Shown: in pieces, positions 34,749-43,242 of the stretch
Layout: each line of letters begins with the position of its first letter
Numbering within the stretch: position 1 is the first letter of the stretch
DNA from: Microbacterium sp. W4I20
GTDB taxonomy: Bacteria; Actinomycetota; Actinomycetes; Actinomycetales; Microbacteriaceae
Length of the DNA: 64,000 nucleotides
Assembly (NCBI RefSeq): GCF_030816505.1
Contig: NZ_JAUSYB010000001.1
Span: 620,001 to 684,000 of the forward strand
Direction of reading: 5' to 3'
Translations under genes and position numbers: made by a program
Notes under the pieces: model-generated
Seen by the model: only the letters and a program-made list of their open reading frames with translations
The model's database searches: none
What the model was told of the DNA's origin: nothing

Positions 34749-35502
34749 GGCGGCCCGTCTCCTTCTGGCCATGCGTCGCGGGATTCCACCGCTCGGCAGG
34801 CGACTTCTCGTCGCGCAGCTGCTCGAGCAGTTCGGTGATCGCGTTCATCAGGCGGGTGGTCGCCTCGTTCAGCGCGGCCTGCTCCCCCGCGCGTCCGCGG
34901 AGGTCGGACACGTCGACCGGGTCGCCGATGATGACCTGGACGGGCTTGCGGAGGGGCCAGAAGCTGAGCCCCTTCTGGTAGCGGCCCATGATCGCCTGCG
35001 TGCCCCACTGCGCCATCGGGATCAGCGGGATGCCGTCGGCGAGAGCGAGACGGACCGCGCCGGACTTGCCGCGCATCGGCCACAGGTCCGGGTCGCGGGT
35101 GAGCGTGCCCTCCGGGTAGACGATGACGCCGCGCCCGTGCTCGACGAGCTCGGCCGACTGCTTCATGGTCTGCTTCGCCGACGACGCCGACGAGGTGCGG
35201 GCGACCGGGATCATCCCGGTGTGACGCAGGAACCAGCCGAGCACCGGCACCGTGAACAGGCTCTCCTTCGCCATGAACCGCGGCGCGCGACCGATGCGCC
35301 ATACGGCGAGGGCCACGATCAGCGGATCGAACTCGGAGTAGTGGTTCGGCGCGAGGACGAACGCGCCCTCCCGAGGGAGCTTCTCCGCCCCGGTCACGCG
35401 GATCTTCGCGAGCAGCGAGATCACCGGCACGACCATCGCGGCGAGCGGCCAGAAGACGCTCGGGCGCGACTTCTCCGGTGACCTGGCACCCATCGCCGTC
35501 AC
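34738..35502 (-). CDS. 1-acyl-sn-glycerol-3-phosphate acyltransferase (PlsC family)
   Basis: Transfers an acyl group to lysophosphatidate. Catalytic NHYSEFD (the NHxxxxD box), FMAKESLF and YPEGTLTR (phosphate-binding EGT box) are in the right order; an N-terminal hydrophobic helix anchors it in the membrane. 254 aa. GTG 35502 overlaps the murA stop as GTGA; its end overlaps the gpsA start by 11 bases. murA-plsC-gpsA-ddl therefore reads as one coupled operon for wall and lipid precursors. Confidence 0.9.
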   Translation of the reverse strand: MTAMGARSPEKSRPSVFWPLAAMVVPVISLLAKIRVTGAEKLPREGAFVLAPNHYSEFDPLIVALAVWRIGRAPRFMAKESLFTVPVLGWFLRHTGMIPVARTSSASSAKQTMKQSAELVEHGRGVIVYPEGTLTRDPDLWPMRGKSGAVRLALADGIPLIPMAQWGTQAIMGRYQKGLSFWPLRKPVQVIIGDPVDVSDLRGRAGEQAALNEATTRLMNAITELLEQLRDEKSPAERWNPATHGQKETGRLDS

Positions 35503-36866
35503 CGGATGACGTCGAAGTCAGCGCCGAGGGCGTCGAGCTTGGCGAGGAACTTCTCGTAGCCGCGGCTGAGGATGTCGACACCGGTGACCTTCGACTCCCC
35601 GGTCGCCGTGAGCGCGGCGATGATGTGGCTGTAACCGCCCCGGAGGTCGGGAACCACGATGTCGGCGCCGTGCAGGGGCGTCGGGCCGGTGACGACCGCG
35701 GCCTGCTCGAGGTCGCGGCGGGGCACGCGGCGCGGTCCGTCCTGGAGTCCGCGCGGGTGCACGACGATGTCGGCGCCCATCTTCACCAGGGCGTCGGTGA
35801 AGCCCAGGCGGTTCTCGTACACGGTCTCGTGCACGACGGAGCGGCCGTGCGCCTGCGTGAGCGCGACCACGAGCGGCTGCTGCCAGTCGGTCATGAAGCC
35901 GGGGTGCACGTCGGTCTCGATGACGACCGGCTTGATCTCGCCGTCGCGGCGGAAGAGGATGCCGTCCTCCTTGATGTCGAACCAGCCCCCCGCCTTGCGG
36001 AACACGTTGAGGAAGGTCAGCATCTCCTGCTGCTTGGCGCCCCCGACGAAGATCTCGCCGTCGGTCGCCAGCGCCGCAGAGGCCCAGGAAGCGGCCTCGT
36101 TGCGGTCGAAGATGGAGCGGTGGTCGTAGCCGCGGAGCTTCTCGACGCCCTCGATCACGATCACCCGGTTGGGCTCGTAGGAGATGATCGCGCCCATCTT
36201 CTGCAGGACGGCGATGAGATCCATGATCTCCGGCTCGATGGCGGCGTTGCGGAGCTCGGTCGTCCCCTCGGCGCGGACGGCCGTGAGCAGCACCTGCTCG
36301 GTGGCGCCGACGCTCGGGTAGGGCAGGTGGATGTTCGCGCCGTGCAGGCGCGCGCCGGGCCGGGAGAGGCGGATGCCGCTGGGCAGCTTCTCGACGACGG
36401 CGCCGAACTTGCGCAGAGCATCCAGGTGGAAGTCGATCGGACGGTCACCGATGCGGCATCCGCCGAGATCGGGGATGAACGCCTGACCGAGGCGATGCAG
36501 CAGAGGACCGCAGAACAGGATCGGGATACGGGAGGCACCGGCGTGGGCGTCGATCTCCTCGAAGTGCGCGGACTCCACGTCGCTCGGGTCGAACACGAGC
36601 GCGCCGGGCTCGTCGCCGTCGGACACTCGTACGCCGTGCACCTCGAGCAGCGAGCGGACCACGGCCACGTCGCTGATCGCGGGGACGTCACGCAGCACGC
36701 TGACCGTCTCGCCGAGCAGCGAGGCCACCATCGCCTTGGTGGCGAGGTTCTTCGCACCCTTGACGTCGACGCGACCGCGAAGTGGACGACCTCCTCGAAT
36801 GGCGAGGACGTCTCCGGTGAGAGCGGGGACTCCGTCCGGGAGAGCGTCGCGCACAGGTGTCGTCAT
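35499..36866 (-). CDS. murA: UDP-N-acetylglucosamine 1-carboxyvinyltransferase
   Basis: Adds enolpyruvate from PEP to UDP-GlcNAc, the first committed step of peptidoglycan synthesis. VKGAKN (Lys39-Asn40) and GGCRIGDRPIDFH are intact; Cys137 is the residue attacked by fosfomycin in other MurA proteins (mycobacteria have Asp there). The protein is 455 aa, somewhat longer than the usual ~420 with an N-terminal extension. ATG 36866 has GTGAGG upstream. First gene of the murA-plsC-gpsA-ddl run. Confidence 0.92.
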   Translation of the reverse strand: MTTPVRDALPDGVPALTGDVLAIRGGRPLRGRVDVKGAKNLATKAMVASLLGETVSVLRDVPAISDVAVVRSLLEVHGVRVSDGDEPGALVFDPSDVESAHFEEIDAHAGASRIPILFCGPLLHRLGQAFIPDLGGCRIGDRPIDFHLDALRKFGAVVEKLPSGIRLSRPGARLHGANIHLPYPSVGATEQVLLTAVRAEGTTELRNAAIEPEIMDLIAVLQKMGAIISYEPNRVIVIEGVEKLRGYDHRSIFDRNEAASWASAALATDGEIFVGGAKQQEMLTFLNVFRKAGGWFDIKEDGILFRRDGEIKPVVIETDVHPGFMTDWQQPLVVALTQAHGRSVVHETVYENRLGFTDALVKMGADIVVHPRGLQDGPRRVPRRDLEQAAVVTGPTPLHGADIVVPDLRGGYSHIIAALTATGESKVTGVDILSRGYEKFLAKLDALGADFDVIR

Positions 36867-36894
36867 TCGGGCCTCACTTCGTTCCACGGATTTC

Positions 36895-36926
36895 GGGGGC
36901 GGGTTGCCCCTGGCTCCCCCGCCCCC
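36895..36926 (-). terminator. Stem-loop between leuD and murA
   Basis: Perfect 9-bp GC stem (36918-36926 with 36895-36903) around a 14-base loop, following the leuD stop on the minus strand. There is no T tract, so it may reduce rather than stop read-through into murA. Confidence 0.45.
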
Positions 36927-36932
36927 ACCGCA

Positions 36933-37529
36933 TCAGAGCACGGGGAGGGTTCTCGGCCGCCACGACTCGCGACGGGCCTCGAACTGCGCGATCTTGTCTT
37001 CGTTGCGCAGCGTGAGCCCGATGTCATCGAGCCCTTCAAGGAGCCGCCATCTAGTGTAATCGTCGATCCCGATCTCGGCCTGGATGTCGCCGATGGAGGC
37101 GGTGCGCTCCTCGAGGTTCACGGTGATCTGCGCCCCGGGATTCCGCTCGATCTCGGCCCAGATCCGTTCCAGATCCGCCTCCGAGATGGTCGCCGCCAGG
37201 AGGCCCTGCTTGCCCGAATTGCCGCGGAAGATGTCGGCGAACCGGGGGCTGAGAACGACTTTGAACCCGAAGTCGCGCAGCGCCCAGACCGCGTGCTCGC
37301 GGCTGGAGCCGGTGCCGAAGTCAGGGCCGGCGACGAGCACGGAGGCACCCTGATACCGGTCCTGGTTCAGCACGAACTCGGGGTCCTGGCGCCAGGCGTG
37401 GAACAGGGCATCCTCGAAGCCGGTCTTGGTCACGCGCTTCAGGAACACCGCGGGGATGATCTGGTCGGTGTCGACGTTCGACCGCTGCAGCGGAGCAGCG
37501 ATCCCGGTGTGAGTGTGGAACTTCTCCAT
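36933..37529 (-). CDS. leuD: 3-isopropylmalate dehydratase small subunit
   Basis: Swivelling domain of isopropylmalate isomerase in leucine synthesis. [32 protein letters not shown] and [17 protein letters not shown] are the family markers. 198 aa. It follows leuC after 3 bases, so the two subunits are made together from the leuC promoter and leader. Confidence 0.96.
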   Translation of the reverse strand: MEKFHTHTGIAAPLQRSNVDTDQIIPAVFLKRVTKTGFEDALFHAWRQDPEFVLNQDRYQGASVLVAGPDFGTGSSREHAVWALRDFGFKVVLSPRFADIFRGNSGKQGLLAATISEADLERIWAEIERNPGAQITVNLEERTASIGDIQAEIGIDDYTRWRLLEGLDDIGLTLRNEDKIAQFEARRESWRPRTLPVL

Positions 37530-37532
37530 GGT

Positions 37533-38972
37533 TCAGACCTCCAGATCGCTCGGGCTGGACAGGGTGCCGCGGATCGCGGTCGCCGCGGCGACGAGCGGCG
37601 AGACGAGGTGCGTGCGACCGCCCTTGCCCTGACGGCCCTCGAAGTTGCGGTTCGAGGTCGACGCGCAGCGCTCCCCCGGTGCGAGCTGATCCGGGTTCAT
37701 CCCGAGACACATCGAGCAGCCGGCGAATCGCCACTCCGCTCCGAAGTCCTTGATGATCCGGTCCAGTCCCTCTGCCTCGGCCTCGAGGCGCACGCGCGCC
37801 GAGCCGGGGACGACCATCACGCGGACGCCGTCCGCCTTCTTCTTCCCCTCGATGATCGAGGCGAAAGCTCGGAGGTCCTCGATGCGGCTGTTCGTGCACG
37901 AGCCCATGAAGACGGCGTCGACGGGCACCTGCTTGAGCGGCGTGCCCGGGGTCAGGGCCATGTACTCCAGCGCGCGCTCGGCAGCCGCGCGTTCGTTCGG
38001 ATCCGTGATCTCGGCCGGGTCGGGGACGGATGCCGACAGCGAGCTCCCCTGCCCGGGGTTCGTGCCCCAGGTGACGAACGGCTCCAGCTGGTCGGCGTCG
38101 ATGAACACCTCGGCGTCGAAGACCGCGCCGTCGTCGGTGGGGAGCGTGCGCCAGTAGGCGACCGCATCCTCCCAGTCCTGCCCCTGCGGGGCGTGCGGCT
38201 TGTCCTTGACGTAGGCGAAGGTGGTCTCGTCCGGAGCGACCATGCCCGCGCGTGCACCGGCCTCGATCGACATGTTGCAGATCGTCATGCGCCCCTCCAT
38301 GGAGAGGGCCCTGATCGCGCTGCCGCGGAACTCGAGCACGTAGCCCTGCCCGCCGCCGGTGCCGATCTTCGCGATGACGGCGAGGATGATGTCCTTCGCG
38401 GTGACGCCGGAGCGCAGCGTGCCGTCCACGGTGATCGCCATGGTCTTGAACGGCTTCAGCGGGAGGGTCTGCGTGGCCATCACGTGCTCGACCTCGCTCG
38501 TGCCGATGCCGAAGGCCATGGCGCCGAATGCACCGTGCGTCGAGGTGTGCGAGTCGCCGCAGACCACGGTGATGCCGGGCATGGTGAGGCCGAGCTGCGG
38601 TCCGACGACGTGGACGATGCCCTGCTCCGCGTCGCCGAGGGAGTGCAGACGCACGCCGTACTCGGCCGCGTTGCGACGGAGGGTCTCGATCTGCGTGCGG
38701 CTCGTGAGGTCGGCGATCGGTTTGTCGATCTCCCACGTCGGGGTGTTGTGATCCTCCGTCGCGATCGTGAGGTCGAGTCGACGCAGCGGGCGTCCTTCGC
38801 TCCGCAGACCGTCGAAGGCCTGCGGGCTGGTGACCTCGTGCACGAGGTGCAGGTCGATGTAGATGAGGTCGGGTTCGCCGTTCTCGCCCTTGACGACGAG
38901 GTGGTCGTCCCAGACCTTCTCGGCGAGGGTCCGCGGGCGGACTGCGGCGGAACCGGATGCGGGGGTGCTCAT
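37533..38972 (-). CDS. leuC: 3-isopropylmalate dehydratase large subunit
   Basis: Aconitase-type [4Fe-4S] hydro-lyase subunit that isomerises 2- and 3-isopropylmalate. Cluster cysteines are seen in [13 protein letters not shown] and in [13 protein letters not shown]; substrate segment [12 protein letters not shown] is intact. 479 aa. ATG 38972 is set by CAGGAGA about 8 bases upstream. A 58-base spacer and a 16-codon ORF with an exclusive-hairpin arrangement precede it, suggesting attenuation by leucine supply. Confidence 0.96.
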   Translation of the reverse strand: MSTPASGSAAVRPRTLAEKVWDDHLVVKGENGEPDLIYIDLHLVHEVTSPQAFDGLRSEGRPLRRLDLTIATEDHNTPTWEIDKPIADLTSRTQIETLRRNAAEYGVRLHSLGDAEQGIVHVVGPQLGLTMPGITVVCGDSHTSTHGAFGAMAFGIGTSEVEHVMATQTLPLKPFKTMAITVDGTLRSGVTAKDIILAVIAKIGTGGGQGYVLEFRGSAIRALSMEGRMTICNMSIEAGARAGMVAPDETTFAYVKDKPHAPQGQDWEDAVAYWRTLPTDDGAVFDAEVFIDADQLEPFVTWGTNPGQGSSLSASVPDPAEITDPNERAAAERALEYMALTPGTPLKQVPVDAVFMGSCTNSRIEDLRAFASIIEGKKKADGVRVMVVPGSARVRLEAEAEGLDRIIKDFGAEWRFAGCSMCLGMNPDQLAPGERCASTSNRNFEGRQGKGGRTHLVSPLVAAATAIRGTLSSPSDLEV

Positions 38973-39013
38973 TGCGTGTCTCCTGAAGCTGGCGGAAGGG
39001 CCCACGATGGACT

Positions 39014-39052
39014 CCGCGACGAGGAGGGGCTCAGAACGAGGTCTCGTCGCGG
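39014..39052 (-). promoter_or_regulatory. 10-bp inverted repeat across the leuC leader-peptide stop
   Basis: CCGCGACGAG of the leader ORF (39052-39043, minus) is fully complementary to CTCGTCGCGG (39023-39014). The 3' arm can instead pair downstream, GCGGA with TCCGC before the leuC ribosome binding site, so the two stems exclude each other. Confidence 0.55.
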
Positions 39053-39081
39053 CCGCTACGAAGGAGGCGCACGGTCCGCAT
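39031..39081 (-). CDS. 16-aa leader peptide upstream of leuC
   Basis: A short ORF read as [16 protein letters not shown], with two adjacent leucine codons (CTC CTT). It has no ribosome binding site; an extended -10 box (TGGTAATCT) ends six bases before the ATG, so it would be translated from a leaderless mRNA. An inverted repeat begins inside it and ends after its stop. This is the layout of a leucine attenuator peptide. Only two Leu codons in 16 is fewer than in enteric leuL, so the role is inference. Confidence 0.5.
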   Translation of the reverse strand: MRTVRLLRSGRDETSF

Positions 39082-39087
39082 GACGTC

Positions 39088-39093
39088 AGATTA
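39088..39093 (-). promoter_or_regulatory. Extended -10 element (TGGTAATCT) of the leuCD leader transcript
   Basis: TAATCT on the minus strand with TG one base upstream, six bases before the leader-peptide ATG at 39081. No convincing -35 is visible. Confidence 0.5.
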
Positions 39094-39162
39094 CCACCGC
39101 TCGGGCGCGCCCCGATCCGCCATGACACTCTGTTGATCACCTGACCGACCGAGAGGCCACGC

Positions 39163-40458
39163 ATGACCGTCGACACCGCCCGCTTCGCCACCCGTGCGGT
39201 TCACGCGGCGAGAGGCCGCGAGACGGCGGCGCCCCGCGCCACCCCCATCTACCTCACGGCCGGCTTCGAGTTCGACGACTTCGATCACGCCGCCGATCAC
39301 TTCGGGACCGGCACGGGGTTCGGCTACACCCGCACGGGCAACCCGACGGTGCGTGCCGCGGAACGACAGCTCGCCGACCTCGAGTCGGGTGCCGACGCCG
39401 TGCTGGTCGCCAGCGGACAGGCGGCGGTCGTCACCGCCCTGCTCACCGTCGCCGGCGCCGGTGACCACATCGTCACCTCGACCCACATCTACGAGGGCAC
39501 CCGCGGTCTGCTTCTCGACAACCTCGCGCGGCTCGGCATCGAGACGACCTTCGTCGACGACATCTCCGACCCCGACGCCTGGCGGGAGGCGATCCGTCCG
39601 AACACGCGCGCACTCTTCGCCGAGTCGCTGGCGAATGCCCGCAACGACGTGCTCGACGTCGCCGCCATCAGCGCCGTGGCCGACGAATCCGCGATCCCGC
39701 TCATCGTCGACAACACGCTCGCGACGCCGTTCCTGTTGCGCCCCATCGAGCACGGCGCCGCGATGGTGGTGCACTCCGCATCGAAGTTCCTCGCCGGTCA
39801 CGGCTCGGTCCTCGGCGGAGTGATCGTCGATGACGGCCGGTTCGACGCCGAACGCGCCGGACACAACGCTCCTCACCTCGTGCTTCCCGGCCGCGGCGGC
39901 CTGCCGAGCGTGTTCGCCCGTCATGGCGGCCGCGCGCGCATCGCCTACGCGCGGGAATCCGTGGCTCCGCGCTTCGGCGCGTCGCCGTCGCCGCTGAACG
40001 CCTTCCTGATCGGCCAGGGCGCGGAGACTCTCGGGCTGCGCGTCGAACGCCAGTCGCGCAACGCCCTCGAGGTCGCGCGGTGGCTGGAGGCGCACGACGC
40101 CGTCGAGAGCGTCGACTACGTCGGCCTGCCGTCGCACCGCGATCACGACACCGCCGTCCGCTACCTGGAGCGCGGATTCGGCTCGATCTTCACCTTCACG
40201 CTGCGTGGCGGTCTCGATGCGGCTCGCCAGTTCGTGGAGCAGGTGCAGGTGTTCACGCACATGACGCACATCGGCGACGTTCGCTCCCTGGTGCTGCACC
40301 CGGGGACGACGAGTCACGCCCAGCGCACCGAGGAGGAGCGCGAGCTGCTGGGTGTGCGGCCGGGGACACTGCGTCTCTCGATCGGCATCGAGGACATCGA
40401 GGACCTGATCGCCGACCTCGACCGCGTCCTGCAGGGCGCCCGCGAGGCCGTGGCGTGA
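39163..40458 (+). CDS. O-acetylhomoserine/O-acetylserine sulfhydrylase family enzyme (MetY-like)
   Basis: PLP enzyme of the Cys/Met metabolism family, which joins sulfide (or methanethiol) to O-acetylhomoserine or a related ester. [11 protein letters not shown], the [11 protein letters not shown] segment, and the PLP-lysine motif [17 protein letters not shown] are intact; 431 aa matches MetY rather than the shorter MetB/MetZ. ATG 39163 has GAGAGG upstream. Its stop overlaps the next start as GTGA, so sulfide released by the neighbouring monooxygenase pathway could be fixed at once. Divergent from the leuC leader (81 bases). Confidence 0.9.
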   Translation: MTVDTARFATRAVHAARGRETAAPRATPIYLTAGFEFDDFDHAADHFGTGTGFGYTRTGNPTVRAAERQLADLESGADAVLVASGQAAVVTALLTVAGAGDHIVTSTHIYEGTRGLLLDNLARLGIETTFVDDISDPDAWREAIRPNTRALFAESLANARNDVLDVAAISAVADESAIPLIVDNTLATPFLLRPIEHGAAMVVHSASKFLAGHGSVLGGVIVDDGRFDAERAGHNAPHLVLPGRGGLPSVFARHGGRARIAYARESVAPRFGASPSPLNAFLIGQGAETLGLRVERQSRNALEVARWLEAHDAVESVDYVGLPSHRDHDTAVRYLERGFGSIFTFTLRGGLDAARQFVEQVQVFTHMTHIGDVRSLVLHPGTTSHAQRTEEERELLGVRPGTLRLSIGIEDIEDLIADLDRVLQGAREAVA

Positions 40459-41768
40459 GCCGGCCGCAGCACTTCGGGTGGTTCCTCGCCCGCGGGTTCG
40501 GGCCGCAGGGGTGGGGCTATCCGTCACTCGACTGGGACTATGACTGGACGCGCCCCGAGATCTATCAGGAGGCCGCGCGCACGCTCGAGCAGGCGGGCTT
40601 CGACCTCGTCATCATCGAGGATGCGCCGTCGATGGGGTCACCGGAGACGCTCGACATCCGCGTGCGGCACGCGTTCGGCGGGCCGAAGCACGATCCGCTG
40701 CTGCTCGCGCCCTATCTCTTCCAGGCGACAAGGCACCTCGGCGTCGTGCCGACCGTCAATCCCGCAGCCTCGCTCCCCTACACCTCGGCGCGCCAGTTCT
40801 CTACGCTGCAGCACCTCAGCGGACACCGGCTCGGTCTGAACGTCGTCACTGACACCGGGAGCGCGCGTCACTTCTCGGATGCCGCGCAGCTCGGCCATGA
40901 CGAGGCCTACGACCGCGCAGAGGAGTGGCTCGACGGCATCCGCTCGCTGTGGCGCAGCTGGGATGATGGTGCGCTGGTCGCCGATCGCGCGACGGACGTC
41001 TTCGCCGACGGGTCGAAGATGCAGCGCATCCAGCACCGCGGCACTCACTACTCCTTCGACGGCCCGCTGAACGCCCTGCCGTTCACCGACGGGGATCCGG
41101 CGATCGTCTCCCCAGGTGGCTCGGGACGGGGGCTCGGCTTCGCGGGAGCGAACTCCGACGTGCAGCTCGCGCTCGCGCCGCTGCACGAGGCCTCGGTCCG
41201 TGCGTATCGGTCGAAGATCCACGATGCGGCCGTCGCCGCCGGGCGGCGACCCGAGGACATCAAGATCCTGTTCGCCATCCAGCCGGTGATCACGTCCTCC
41301 GCCGAGGAGGCGGATCGCATCGTCGCGGCATCCGCGCATCCCGACGAGGCTGCCCTGGTGCAGATCGCGCGCAAGCAGTCCAGCGATCTGGAGACGGACC
41401 TGACGTCACTCGACCTCGACAAGCCCCTCGACGTGTCGATCTTCGGGGCGCACGTCTCGCGCGGCAGCATCCAGCGGCTCATCGGCGATCGCGGTGAGGA
41501 CGCTCCGCTGCGCGCGCACCTGACCGCTCTCGTGCGCGCAGGTCGCTTCTCGGACCGCTCCGGTTTCGTGGGCACCGCCGAGGAGTTCGCCGACGTGATC
41601 GAGGAGCTCGGGGACTGGGGCAACGACGGGGTGCTCCTCTGGGGGGACTTCCACCCGGTGACGCTGCACCGCACGCTCGACGAGCTCGTTCCGGTGCTGA
41701 GACGCCGCGGCATCCTGCGTCGCGAGTACGTCGACGGTGGGCTGCAGGCCAACCTGCGCGCGTTCTGA
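40455..41768 (+). CDS. NtaA/SnaA/DszA-family FMN-dependent monooxygenase (LLM class)
   Basis: A 437-aa luciferase-like flavin monooxygenase that needs reduced FMN from a separate reductase. Opening HFGWFLARGFGPQGWGYPSLDWDY, of which GWFLARGFGPQ is the key part, LEQAGFDLVIIEDAPS, and the ending VPVLRRRGILRREY fit the NtaA/SnaA/DszA group. Members desulfurise sulfones and oxidise aminopolycarboxylates; the coupling to a sulfhydrylase points to an organosulfur substrate. GTG 40455 is fixed by the GTGA overlap. Confidence 0.9.
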   Translation: MSRPQHFGWFLARGFGPQGWGYPSLDWDYDWTRPEIYQEAARTLEQAGFDLVIIEDAPSMGSPETLDIRVRHAFGGPKHDPLLLAPYLFQATRHLGVVPTVNPAASLPYTSARQFSTLQHLSGHRLGLNVVTDTGSARHFSDAAQLGHDEAYDRAEEWLDGIRSLWRSWDDGALVADRATDVFADGSKMQRIQHRGTHYSFDGPLNALPFTDGDPAIVSPGGSGRGLGFAGANSDVQLALAPLHEASVRAYRSKIHDAAVAAGRRPEDIKILFAIQPVITSSAEEADRIVAASAHPDEAALVQIARKQSSDLETDLTSLDLDKPLDVSIFGAHVSRGSIQRLIGDRGEDAPLRAHLTALVRAGRFSDRSGFVGTAEEFADVIEELGDWGNDGVLLWGDFHPVTLHRTLDELVPVLRRRGILRREYVDGGLQANLRAF

Positions 41769-41786
41769 CCGATCGACCGGCCGGCG

Positions 41787-42284
41787 CTACCAGCCCATCG
41801 AGCCGGGCGTGCCCTTGAACGGCCCGACGACCGCCGATGTGACCCACCCGCCGTAGAAGCCTCCGGGCTGCGGGACCACGACCTCGCTCCCGACGGTGCA
41901 CTCGTCCATCGGCCCCGCGTACACCGCGACCTTGTCGACCAGAGTCTCGAACCCCGGCGACGGCTGCGGGTAGTTCCATGCCGCGCCCTCACGCACGGTG
42001 CCCCCGCTCTGCACGTCGAAGTAGCGCGCGGCGCCCTTGAACTCGCAGAACGAGCTGCCGGCGGCAGCCACGAGCGCGCCGGGGACGAAGTCGGCGATCG
42101 GGAGGTAGTAGACGGGCGGGTGGCTCGTCTCGAGCACCCGGACGGCACTGCGGGTGTCGGCGATCAGCTCGCCAGCGAGGCGGATGGTGATCCGCTGGGG
42201 GACCTGCTCGACCCGCGGCGGCCTCGGGTAGTCCCACACGGATTCCTGGCCGGGGCCGGGGGGTTCGGGAGTCGGTCTGCGCAT
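41787..42284 (-). CDS. DUF427 domain protein
   Basis: 165 aa. The repeated beta-barrel-like segments RITIRLAGELIADTRSAVRVLETSHPPVYYLP and KVAVYAGPMDECTVGSEVV, of which ADTRSAVRVLETSHPPVYYLP is characteristic, place it in DUF427, a small enzyme-like fold of unknown role common in actinobacteria. Contains CEFKGAARYFDV, also typical. ATG 42284 lies six bases after a TACAGT box. Divergent from the LON-domain gene (36 bases). Confidence 0.85.
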   Translation of the reverse strand: MRRPTPEPPGPGQESVWDYPRPPRVEQVPQRITIRLAGELIADTRSAVRVLETSHPPVYYLPIADFVPGALVAAAGSSFCEFKGAARYFDVQSGGTVREGAAWNYPQPSPGFETLVDKVAVYAGPMDECTVGSEVVVPQPGGFYGGWVTSAVVGPFKGTPGSMGW

Positions 42285-42290
42285 CTGTTC

Positions 42291-42296
42291 ACTGTA
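42291..42296 (-). promoter_or_regulatory. -10 element (TACAGT) of a leaderless DUF427-gene transcript
   Basis: TACAGT on the minus strand ends six bases before ATG 42284. Confidence 0.4.
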
Positions 42297-42320
42297 CGTC
42301 GCGCGGTGTTGACTGGTGCA

Positions 42321-42908
42321 ATGACCGCAATACCGATGTTCCCCCTCGGCTCGGTGCTCTTTCCGCACACCCCGCTCCCGCTGCGCGTGTTCGAGCCGCG
42401 GTACCTCACGATGATCGGTCACCTCCTCGAGGAGGACGAGCCGCAGTTCGGCGTCGTTCTCATCGAGCGGGGTCACGAAGTCGGAGGCGGTGACCGGCGG
42501 AGCGTCGTCGGCACGATGGCCCGGCTGGTCAGCGTCGCGGCGGATGCAGATGTGCTGCACATCATGACGGTCGGCACCGAGCGCTTCACGGCGGAGCGGT
42601 GGCTGGAGGATGAGCCGCACCCCCGGGCCGAGGTCTCGCCCGTGCCCGAGCTCGCGTGGAACGATGCGCTCACCCCGCTGCGCACCGAGGCCGAGGCCAT
42701 CGTGCGGCGGACACTCGCGCGGGCGCCGGAGGCGCGATGGGATGCCGACATCGAGCTGTCGGATGACCCGCTCTCGGCGACCTGGCAGCTTGCTGCGATC
42801 GCTCCCCTCGGCGAATACGACAGGTATGCCCTGCTGCAATCGACCACGACGGGCGCGCTGCTGCGTCAGGTCATCGATCTCACGCTGGAGGCCGAGCTGC
42901 TGTGGTGA
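42321..42908 (+). CDS. LON substrate-binding-domain protein
   Basis: 195-aa protein made only of the N-terminal Lon (LAN/PUA-like) domain: IPMFPLGSVLFPHTPLPLRVFEPRYLTM, of which FPLGSVLFP and LRVFEPRY are the key parts, with no AAA or protease domain. Stand-alone members are common in actinobacteria; they may be adaptor-like, but the role is unknown. Its 3' end overlaps the convergent DUF2834 gene by 29 bases. Confidence 0.87.
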   Translation: MTAIPMFPLGSVLFPHTPLPLRVFEPRYLTMIGHLLEEDEPQFGVVLIERGHEVGGGDRRSVVGTMARLVSVAADADVLHIMTVGTERFTAERWLEDEPHPRAEVSPVPELAWNDALTPLRTEAEAIVRRTLARAPEARWDADIELSDDPLSATWQLAAIAPLGEYDRYALLQSTTTGALLRQVIDLTLEAELLW

Positions 42909-43230
42909 CCCGGGCCAGGTGCCGCTGACGCATCGCCAGGAACAGAGGAAAGGTGAACGCGAACGCCGTCACCCCTGCCAGCACCACATAGAGCCACCCG
43001 AACCGCATGCCGAGCCGACGCGCCTCGACGATGATGAACACGCTGCCCGCGATCGCCACCACCAGGAGATCGACGGTGATCGACGACACCGCCGGACCAC
43101 CGTCGACCAGGTCGCCGAGGAAGTTCGTCATCTGCGTGATCGCAAGGACGTTGAACGTCCACGTGCCGATGAGGCCTGCCAGCGCCAGCACGAGATAGAC
43201 GAGGGCCAGAGGTGTCCAGTGACGGGTCAT
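42880..43230 (-). CDS. DUF2834 small membrane protein
   Basis: 116 aa with three hydrophobic segments (LALVYLVLALAGLIGTW, VDLLVVAIAGSVFIIV, GWLYVVLAGVTAFAFTFPLF) and the EARRLGMRFGWLY loop typical of DUF2834. Function unknown. Upstream of it on the same strand is terC, 12 bases away, so it may be the second gene of that transcript and share control by the riboswitch. Confidence 0.75.
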   Translation of the reverse strand: MTRHWTPLALVYLVLALAGLIGTWTFNVLAITQMTNFLGDLVDGGPAVSSITVDLLVVAIAGSVFIIVEARRLGMRFGWLYVVLAGVTAFAFTFPLFLAMRQRHLARVTTAARPPA

Positions 43231-43242
43231 GGCGCCATGATC

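Noticed and set aside
35478..39083. 1201-codon open frame on the plus strand opposite murA, leuD and leuC
   Set aside because: Shadow of three well-supported genes; translation is repetitive Asp/Arg/Val-rich with no domain.
39094..39162. Possible SAM or other sulfur riboswitch before the sulfhydrylase gene
   Set aside because: The gap is only about 80 bases, with none of the conserved riboswitch cores.
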